Below are positions 1-5,036 of a stretch of 5,036 bases of DNA, in pieces; positions within the stretch are counted from its first letter, which is position 1, and every line of letters begins with the position of its first letter. Under the pieces are notes generated by a model. It was not told where the DNA came from and ran no database searches. It saw only the letters and a program-made list of their open reading frames with translations. This DNA is from an uncultured Taibaiella sp. (GTDB lineage: Bacteria > Bacteroidota > Bacteroidia > Chitinophagales > Chitinophagaceae): NCBI GenBank assembly GCA_937871155.1, contig CALMXV010000041.1, positions 1 to 5,036 of the forward strand, in the 5' to 3' direction. A program made the translations under genes and the position numbers.

Positions 1-975
1 GCCAATATGGTACTATCAATCAATGAAGGCCCATTATTACAAATGCATCTTCATAAAACCGGAAATGATGAACATTATTTTACGTTATTAATACATCATA
101 TCATCGGTGATGGATGGTCTATAGGGGTAATTCTCGAAGAGATAAGCAAGTTGTATAATGCTTCTACCACAGCTTCCTCTGTTGAATTAGATCCTCCTTT
201 TCAAATAAGTGATTATGCTAGTGTAGAAGCCTCATTTAAGCAATCCAAACAATACCAAGAAACGTTATCTTATTGGCAGCAACAATTTGCTGATATGGTA
301 CCCATGGTTGAGTTGCCAACAGATCGTCAACGGTTACCTCAACGAACATTCAATGGACATCGAATTGATCAAACGATATCCTTAACACAATTAAATGCCA
401 TTAAAGAAGTAGGAGCACAAGGCGGCGCTAGTTTAGTAGTAACACTATTAGCTGCGTTTGAGATCCTCTTGTATAAGATGACTCAACAACAAGATCTAGT
501 GGTAGGCTTGCCAGCAGCAGGGCAATCGGTTACTAGCTTGCCGGACGTGGTGGGGCATTGCGTCAACTTATTACCACTTCGTTCCAAAGTAGAGCCGGGG
601 CTTTCATTCTTATCCTACTTAAAAAAGCGTAAAGTAGAATTTTTAACAGCCTTAGAACATCAACAGTTGACCTTTAGCGAGCTATTGAAGAAGCTTTATA
701 TCCCAAGAGATGCTTCTCGAGTTGCTCTGGTGCCGGTTATGTTGAATATAGACTTAGGCATGGATCAAAAAGTGGCGTTTAATGACTTGGAATTTGAACT
801 TATCAGTAACCCAAGAGCATTTGAAAATTTTGAACTCTACCTTAACATAGCGGATGCCAAACAAGGTATGGTGTTGGAGTGGTCTTACAATACAGATTTG
901 TTTGATAGCACAACCATTCTTCAAATTCATCAGGAGTTGATACATCTGTTAGATAAAATATCCCATTCTCCCAGC
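1..975 (+). other. Condensation (C) domain, N-terminally incomplete
   Basis: This domain forms the amide bond between the upstream carrier-bound chain and the amine of the residue loaded by this module. The catalytic motif HHxxxDG is present as HHIIGDGWS at residues 32-40, with His33 as the general catalytic histidine and Asp37 structural. In this family that motif usually sits roughly 130-145 residues into the domain, so about 100 residues are missing beyond the window edge. Later motifs are visible: YW at 91-92, LPTDRQR at 105-111, DLVVGLPAAGQ at 165-175, VGHCVNLLPLR at 184-194 and RDASRVALVPVMLN at 236-249. The DGWS form resembles LCL-type rather than DCL or epimerising domains, so the upstream chain probably ends in an L-residue, glycine or a non-amino-acid acyl unit. 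The GHCVN variant is discussed as a finding. Domain edges are approximate. Confidence 0.93.
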
Positions 976-3900
976 TGTTTAATATCAGAATTGACTAAAG
1001 AAGAAGTCAAAAATATAAGTTGTGGACATGGTGCTAATTTTACAATCCCCTCCAATCTTACGGTATTAAGCTTAATAGAAACTACTGCAAGTAGAAGAAG
1101 TGATGCTATAGCGATTAGTTATGAGCAGCATACTATTTCATACGCTGAATTACAAGAGCGTGTGAATCGACTAGCCGCTTTTTTAATGAACAAAAATGTT
1201 CAAGTGGGCGATGTTGTAGCGGTTTCCATAGAGCGCTCTATAGATATGGTTGTTTGTTTATTGGCGATTTTCAAAACCGGAGCTGCTTATCTACCCATTG
1301 ATCCGCAATACCCTTTTGACCGAAAGAAATATATGCTGGAGGACTCAAAAGCTAAGCTATTATTGACCTCCAGAAAATATAGTTTAAAGACATCGGTACA
1401 CTGTGAAGTACTAATCATAGAGAATGTTTGGTCGAATTTGCCACAAGAGCAACAACCTTGTCCATTTCCTAAATTAGTTGGAGACAACTTAGCGTATTTG
1501 CTTTATACATCAGGTTCTACAGGTAATCCGAAAGGAGTTAAGGTATCGCATCGTAACCTGGTGAATTTTTTGCTGAGCATGCAAGCGACACCCGGCATCA
1601 CAGCTTACGATAAGTTATTAGCTATAACTTCAATTTCGTTTGACATTGCAGGATTAGAGCTTTACCTACCATTGATATCCGGTGCTGAATTGATACTGGC
1701 AAGTACAGAAGCAACCAGAGATGGGAGATTGCTTTTAGATATAATCGAACAAAAACAAATCAGCATCTTACAAGCTACACCTACTTCATGGCAGTTGTTA
1801 TTAGATGCAGGTTGGAGTCAACCCCTACCATTAAAAGCTTTGTGTGGTGGAGAACCCTTATCAGCTTCACTTGCTCTGCAATTACTAGGGTTGTGCAATG
1901 AATTGTGGAATATGTATGGACCAACTGAGACGACTATTTGGTCTTCGATAAAAAGAATTGTACAAAACGAAGAACAGATTACAATAGGAAAACCTATACA
2001 CAATACGCAATGGTGTATAATGGATGATGAAGGTAAGCCGGTAGAAAAAAAGAAAGTAGGAGAAATCTATATTGGAGGTGCAGGTGTAGCAGAAGGTTAT
2101 TGGAATCAAGAAGAGTTGACTACTGAAAAATTTATAAGCCTTCAGCAAGGGCAAGGCATGAGAGGGACGTTTTATAAAACAGGTGACCTTGGAAAGATGT
2201 TGGATAATGGAGAACTTGTTTGCTTAGGTCGTAAAGACCATCAAGTAAAATTAAGAGGTCATCGAATAGAACTTGGGGAAATTGAAACCTGTTTATCAGC
2301 GTTAGATTCGATTAAGCAAAGTGTAGTGATTATAAGAGAAGATATACCTGGTAATAAACAATTGGTAGGCTATGTAACCTTAAAGGATATACAAGAGAAA
2401 TCCGTTCATAAAGATTGGGAAAGCCAATGGGAGAATCTTTATAAAAAAGGAAAGGAGCAAGTAAGCCATGAACAACAACACGATTTAGATGCTGCATTGC
2501 TACAAGTTGTCACACATGATGATGTCAGTAAGCAACATGTTGAATGGTTGCAATTAACAATAGAACGAATACAGGCCATTGGAGCTAAGAATATTTTTGA
2601 GGTAGGCTGTGGATCGGGACAATTACTATTTGCTTTAGCTCCATTTACCAATCATTATATAGCTACAGATTTTGCTCCCACGGCTATTCAAAGCATTCAG
2701 AACCGTATAAATGAAGCTCCCACTCAATGGCAGCAAATAACAGCTTATACTGCCGCTGCTGATGACTTTTCGCCCATCTATGATAAGCCGATTGACCTCG
2801 TCCTAATTAATAGCGTTGCACAATATTTTCCTACAATAGATTATACACTTCATGTACTGAAACAAGCAATACATGCACTTGAAAAGGGCGGTTGTGTCTT
2901 TGTGGGAGATATGCAAGGGAAAAATACCTTGTCCTTATTTCATACCATTGATTATCTAGTGAAGGCAAATCCTATAACTACTATTAGCACCTTGCAAGAG
3001 GTAGTAGATCATCGGATACAGATAGAAGACGAGCTTGTAGCTGACCCTAGTTTTTTCTATTTATTACCTACCATTTTCCCTGAAATTACTGGTGTAGATG
3101 TTCAGCTAAGAAGAGGATACTTAATCAATGAAACCACCAAATACCATTTTGATGTATGGCTCTTTGTGAATACGACTATTGAAATGGCTCATCCGGAACA
3201 TACTATTCAATGGGACTCTACTAGGTCTTTAACATCAATAGAGGAACTTCTAGTCACAGCAACTTATGCAGTATTGGAGGTGAAGAATATACCCAATGCT
3301 CGTACGTACAACGATATAAAAATTAAACAGCAACTTGAGAATGCACCTCCTGATAGTATTCTTGCAGGGCTTCAACATGATTATCAACTACCATCCACAG
3401 GCGAACAACCGGATAGCTTTTGGGAACTTGCCGAGCGCCATCAATATCGTGCTCATGTTAGATGGGCTACAGATGGAACCGATGGTTTCTTTGAAGTAGT
3501 ATTTATTAAATCTACCAATAAGCACCTGATACCAGCAACGCCTATACCTATTACTCAAATAGCATTACATCAAACGATACGAGCACCACATACTAAAAAT
3601 GAAGTACTAATAGAAACAGATGTTTTAGTAACCTGGAAACAGCATCTAGCAAAGTCATTGCCTAGTTATATGATACCTGATGAGATTATAGGACTAAAAC
3701 AACTCCCACTTACACCGAATGCTAAAATAGATAGGAAAGCATTACCTAAACCTAAGCGACGCAAAACTGTTAATACGGAACAACGTATCCTATTACCTAT
3801 TGAACAGAAAATTGCTGCAATATGGTCGGAAGTTTTAAGTGTGGAAATAATAACCCCTACCGATGACTTTTTTCAATTAGGAGGCCATTCATTATTGGCG

Positions 3901-4845
3901 GTAAAAGTAATGGCAAGATTAGAAAAAATTACCGGAAAGCGGTTGACTATTGCTACTCTTTTTGAAAATTCAACTATAGAAAAATTAGCAAGGGTATTGT
4001 CATTGGATACAAAAGTTATTTCGAATGCCAATGACTGGAATGTACTGGTGCCCATGAAAGCCAATGGAAATAAAATGCCTTTGTTTTTTGTTCATGGAGC
4101 AGACTTAAACGTTATCCTCTTCAAGTCAGTCAGCACCTATTTGGATGCAGACCAACCCGTATTTGGACTTCAAGCTTTAGGTATCAATCACGAAACGAAT
4201 ATTCCGTTGTCAATAGAACAAATGGCCTCTAAGTATATTGAAGATATGCTACAGGCGCAGCCGGAAAGTAAGTATGCGATTGCTGGTTATTCCTTAGGTG
4301 GATTCATAGCATTTGAAATTGCTAAGCAGTTGCAAGAAATGGGTAAAGAGGTAGCTTTTCTTGGCATCATTGATACATTTGCGGGCAATAATTTTGAAGG
4401 CAGTGCTATCAATAAAATTATGCATCAAGGTAAAAAGATGGTATTCCTTTTAGACGCTTTAATAACTAAACCGCGTAAAGCACTTCAATACCAACGGCAG
4501 GTACTAGAGCAAAAAATTAGGAATATTTTTGAAAAAGATGGTGACTTGCCTATAGGAAAATTTACCAACTACGAAGCGGAGATTTATAAGAAATATAGTA
4601 TCGCTTTAGATGCTTATCAGTTAACTAGCGCCGAGTTAAAAGTCACTTTGTTTACAGTAAATGAAAGACAATATTATTTACAAGACCCCGAAACGATGGG
4701 CTGGCGCAAGTTTGCTTTACGTGGGGTTAGGCGTGTTCAGGTACCTGGCGACCACTCTTCAGTTTTGTATCCACCACATGATAAGTCTTTAGCGAAGGCT
4801 ATACAACTAGAGTTAAACAAAATAATTGACTCCAATACTCATTAA
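1..4845 (+). CDS. Non-ribosomal peptide synthetase, termination module C-A(nMT)-T-TE, 5'-partial
   Basis: This is the C-terminal 1614 residues of a multidomain NRPS that adds and N-methylates the last amino acid of a peptide and then releases it. The frame is open from base 1, and the first residues already lie inside a condensation domain, so the ATG at nt 7 is internal and the real start is upstream. Domains in order (residues from nt 1): condensation, about 1-325, with HHIIGDGWS at 32-40; adenylation, about 351-1250, with YTSGSTGNPKG at 502-512, NMYGPTE at 637-643, YKTGDL at 725-730 and NAKIDRKAL at 1240-1248; an N-methyltransferase inserted at about 801-1204; a carrier domain with LGGHS and Ser1297; a thioesterase with GYSLGG and Ser1431. 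All core motifs seen are intact, with no frameshift or internal stop, so the module is probably active. The A-domain code predicts glycine, hence sarcosine after methylation. The protein is expected to be cytoplasmic; no signal peptide or membrane segment is seen in this part. The next gene starts 12 bases downstream. Family assignment is certain; the exact product is inferred. Confidence 0.97.
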   Translation, partial: ANMVLSINEGPLLQMHLHKTGNDEHYFTLLIHHIIGDGWSIGVILEEISKLYNASTTASSVELDPPFQISDYASVEASFKQSKQYQETLSYWQQQFADMVPMVELPTDRQRLPQRTFNGHRIDQTISLTQLNAIKEVGAQGGASLVVTLLAAFEILLYKMTQQQDLVVGLPAAGQSVTSLPDVVGHCVNLLPLRSKVEPGLSFLSYLKKRKVEFLTALEHQQLTFSELLKKLYIPRDASRVALVPVMLNIDLGMDQKVAFNDLEFELISNPRAFENFELYLNIADAKQGMVLEWSYNTDLFDSTTILQIHQELIHLLDKISHSPSCLISELTKEEVKNISCGHGANFTIPSNLTVLSLIETTASRRSDAIAISYEQHTISYAELQERVNRLAAFLMNKNVQVGDVVAVSIERSIDMVVCLLAIFKTGAAYLPIDPQYPFDRKKYMLEDSKAKLLLTSRKYSLKTSVHCEVLIIENVWSNLPQEQQPCPFPKLVGDNLAYLLYTSGSTGNPKGVKVSHRNLVNFLLSMQATPGITAYDKLLAITSISFDIAGLELYLPLISGAELILASTEATRDGRLLLDIIEQKQISILQATPTSWQLLLDAGWSQPLPLKALCGGEPLSASLALQLLGLCNELWNMYGPTETTIWSSIKRIVQNEEQITIGKPIHNTQWCIMDDEGKPVEKKKVGEIYIGGAGVAEGYWNQEELTTEKFISLQQGQGMRGTFYKTGDLGKMLDNGELVCLGRKDHQVKLRGHRIELGEIETCLSALDSIKQSVVIIREDIPGNKQLVGYVTLKDIQEKSVHKDWESQWENLYKKGKEQVSHEQQHDLDAALLQVVTHDDVSKQHVEWLQLTIERIQAIGAKNIFEVGCGSGQLLFALAPFTNHYIATDFAPTAIQSIQNRINEAPTQWQQITAYTAAADDFSPIYDKPIDLVLINSVAQYFPTIDYTLHVLKQAIHALEKGGCVFVGDMQGKNTLSLFHTIDYLVKANPITTISTLQEVVDHRIQIEDELVADPSFFYLLPTIFPEITGVDVQLRRGYLINETTKYHFDVWLFVNTTIEMAHPEHTIQWDSTRSLTSIEELLVTATYAVLEVKNIPNARTYNDIKIKQQLENAPPDSILAGLQHDYQLPSTGEQPDSFWELAERHQYRAHVRWATDGTDGFFEVVFIKSTNKHLIPATPIPITQIALHQTIRAPHTKNEVLIETDVLVTWKQHLAKSLPSYMIPDEIIGLKQLPLTPNAKIDRKALPKPKRRKTVNTEQRILLPIEQKIAAIWSEVLSVEIITPTDDFFQLGGHSLLAVKVMARLEKITGKRLTIATLFENSTIEKLARVLSLDTKVISNANDWNVLVPMKANGNKMPLFFVHGADLNVILFKSVSTYLDADQPVFGLQALGINHETNIPLSIEQMASKYIEDMLQAQPESKYAIAGYSLGGFIAFEIAKQLQEMGKEVAFLGIIDTFAGNNFEGSAINKIMHQGKKMVFLLDALITKPRKALQYQRQVLEQKIRNIFEKDGDLPIGKFTNYEAEIYKKYSIALDAYQLTSAELKVTLFTVNERQYYLQDPETMGWRKFALRGVRRVQVPGDHSSVLYPPHDKSLAKAIQLELNKIIDSNTH
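1051..3750 (+). other. Adenylation (A) domain interrupted by methyltransferase; predicted glycine specificity
   Basis: The domain activates an amino acid with ATP and transfers it to the carrier thiol. Core motifs in order: A1 ISYAEL (residues 379-384), A2 FKTGAAYLPIDP (424-435), A3 YTSGSTGNPKG (502-512), A4 around SFDIAGLEL (546-554), A5 NMYGPTETT (637-645), A6 GEIYIGGAGVAEGYW (687-701), A7 YKTGDL (725-730), A8 GRKDHQVKLRGHRIELGEIE (743-762), A9 LPSYMIP (1220-1226) and A10 NAKIDRKAL (1240-1248) with the adenylation lysine at 1242. A8 and A9 are separated by about 460 residues, far more than in an uninterrupted domain. My manual alignment to GrsA PheA gives the ten specificity residues as D548, I549, L552, Q591, L614, G616, M638, I646, W647 and K1242 (DILQLGMIWK). 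The classical glycine code is DILQLG followed by L, I or V, W, and K or N, so glycine is the best prediction. M638 is the only position off the consensus. Confidence 0.93.
2400..3612 (+). other. N-methyltransferase domain embedded in the A domain
   Basis: This is an S-adenosylmethionine-dependent methyltransferase of the kind inserted between A8 and A9 of NRPS adenylation domains; in that family it methylates the alpha-amine of the carrier-bound aminoacyl group before condensation. The N-terminal WESQWENLYKKGKE (residues 806-819) matches the usual entry of such insertions. The SAM-binding glycine-rich motif is FEVGCGSGQLLF at 866-877, followed by an acidic residue in ATDFAPTAI (888-896), then INSVAQYFP at 936-944, a hallmark of the NRPS N-methyltransferases, and GGCVFVGDM at 963-971. 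The C-terminal part contains VDVQLRRGY (1032-1040) and the conserved-looking stretch at 1141-1168 (WELAERHQYRAHVRW and following). Length, about 400 residues, is normal for the family and no key motif is degraded. N- rather than C-methylation is inferred from location and motif type. Confidence 0.92.
3790..4005 (+). other. Peptidyl carrier protein (T/PCP) domain
   Basis: The domain carries the aminoacyl and peptidyl intermediates as thioesters on a phosphopantetheine arm. The attachment motif is DDFFQLGGHSLLA at residues 1288-1300, with the modified serine at 1297 (nt 3889-3891). It is followed by a typical helix and the LFENSTIEKLARVL segment at 1320-1333. It sits directly after A10 and directly before the thioesterase, the standard order of a termination module. 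The adjacent downstream gene is a plausible source of the transferase that modifies Ser1297. Confidence 0.96.
4045..4842 (+). other. C-terminal type I thioesterase (TE) domain
   Basis: This alpha/beta-hydrolase domain takes the finished chain from the carrier onto its own serine and releases it by water or by an internal nucleophile (macrocyclisation). The domain opens with VPMKANGNKMPLFFVHG (residues 1350-1366, VHG supplying the oxyanion-hole region). The nucleophile elbow is GYSLGG with Ser1431 (nt 4291-4293), the acid is most likely Asp1458 in GIIDTF, and the histidine is His1585 in PGDHSSVL (nt 4753-4755). The Ser-to-Asp spacing of 27 residues equals that of surfactin synthetase TE (S80-D107), while Asp-to-His is 127 residues against 100 there, so the lid region is longer. 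Its presence shows that this is the last module of the assembly line. Whether the product is linear or cyclic cannot be read from the sequence. Confidence 0.94.
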
Positions 4846-4857
4846 TCAACTTCAGTA

Positions 4858-5036
4858 ATGGCTATAGTGGGTTCCATGAAAATTGAAAAGACAATGCCTT
4901 CCAAGCTGTTTCATTTGTTGTGCCTACAGGTAGATGATATTAAAAGTGAAAAGCTTACCCGATACCATTTTAAAGAGGATGCTTTACGGTCATTAATGGG
5001 TGAGTTACTAGTTCGTTATATGCTTGAAACTCATTT
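4858..5036 (+). CDS. 4'-phosphopantetheinyl transferase, Sfp type, 3'-partial
   Basis: The visible 59 codons look like the N-terminus of an Sfp/Gsp-family phosphopantetheinyl transferase, which moves phosphopantetheine from coenzyme A to the conserved serine of carrier domains. The diagnostic stretch is RYHFKEDALRSLMGELLVR (residues 35-53), corresponding to RFYHKEDAHRTLLGDVLVR of Bacillus Sfp. From the ATG at 4858 the distance to this block differs by one residue from that in Sfp, which favours this start over the in-frame ATG at 4876 (residue 7). The magnesium-binding and catalytic motifs lie beyond the window, so activity cannot be judged. The gene begins 12 bases after the NRPS stop, in the same reading frame, with no clear Shine-Dalgarno sequence; it is most likely translated from the same mRNA and serves to activate the synthetase carrier domains. 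Typical family length is about 220-240 residues, so roughly three quarters of the gene is missing. Confidence 0.86.
   Translation, partial: MAIVGSMKIEKTMPSKLFHLLCLQVDDIKSEKLTRYHFKEDALRSLMGELLVRYMLETH

Noticed and set aside
7..9. ATG at nt 7 as the start of the synthetase gene
   Set aside because: The frame is open to base 1, and the catalytic HHxxxDG motif lies only about 30 residues later, whereas a complete condensation domain has about 130 residues before it. The ATG is an internal methionine.
754..2154. Reverse-strand open frames of 61-89 codons at 754-945, 1287-1487, 1818-2003 and 1885-2154
   Set aside because: They lie wholly inside the strongly conserved C and A domain coding sequence, are rich in Cys, Phe and Ser as expected of antisense frames, and show no recognisable domain.
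2400..3612. The long gap between A8 and A9 as a foreign insertion or broken A domain
   Set aside because: The inserted segment has the full set of NRPS N-methyltransferase motifs and the normal length, and the frame is intact on both sides. It is a standard interrupted A domain.
2439..4064. Reverse-strand open frames at 2439-2651 and 3873-4064
   Set aside because: They are antisense to the methyltransferase and carrier-thioesterase regions; the first is a low-complexity Cys/Ser-rich translation. There is no sign of independent coding.
4846..4857. Terminator or promoter between the two genes
   Set aside because: Only 12 bases separate them, with no inverted repeat or T-run. Nothing supports a transcriptional signal there.
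4876..4878. Alternative transferase start at the second in-frame ATG
   Set aside because: A weak GTGGG lies about six bases upstream, but starting at 4858 matches the N-terminal length of Bacillus Sfp almost exactly, and starting at 4876 would lose part of the first beta strand. It remains possible.

Overview
The window holds the 3' part of a large non-ribosomal peptide synthetase (NRPS) gene and, 12 bases after its stop codon, the 5' end of a second gene on the same strand that looks like an Sfp-type 4'-phosphopantetheinyl transferase. Essentially all of the sequence is coding. I see no RNA gene, mobile element, CRISPR array, tandem repeat or convincing terminator.

Layout (residues numbered from the codon at nt 1): the NRPS frame is open from the first base to a TAA at 4843-4845, giving 1614 visible codons, so its true start lies upstream. 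Domain order is condensation (C, lacking its N-terminal part, about nt 1-975), adenylation (A, about 1051-3750) interrupted between motifs A8 and A9 by an S-adenosylmethionine-dependent N-methyltransferase (nMT, about 2400-3610), peptidyl carrier protein (T, about 3790-4005) and type I thioesterase (TE, about 4045-4842). This is a complete-looking termination module, C-A(nMT)-T-TE. The ten specificity positions of the A domain read D-I-L-Q-L-G-M-I-W-K, one residue from the classical glycine code, so the predicted last residue of the product is N-methylglycine (sarcosine). The partial transferase gene (4858 to the window end) would encode the enzyme that attaches phosphopantetheine to the carrier serine, making the synthetase and its activator neighbours in one probable operon.

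Organism: the DNA is AT-rich by eye, genes are tightly packed, and the second gene has no recognisable Shine-Dalgarno sequence. That would fit a member of the Bacteroidota, but other AT-rich bacteria with NRPS clusters (cyanobacteria, Firmicutes, some gammaproteobacteria) are not excluded. The taxonomic inference is weak.

How the genes work together: the transferase would convert the apo-carrier domain to holo form; the A domain would activate glycine and load it; the nMT would methylate the amine while it is tethered; the C domain would join the upstream acyl or peptidyl chain to it; and the TE would release the product by hydrolysis or cyclisation. The upstream modules, and therefore the rest of the product, lie outside the window. 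The parts are all from known families; the notable features are their combination and a few sequence details, not a new class of system.
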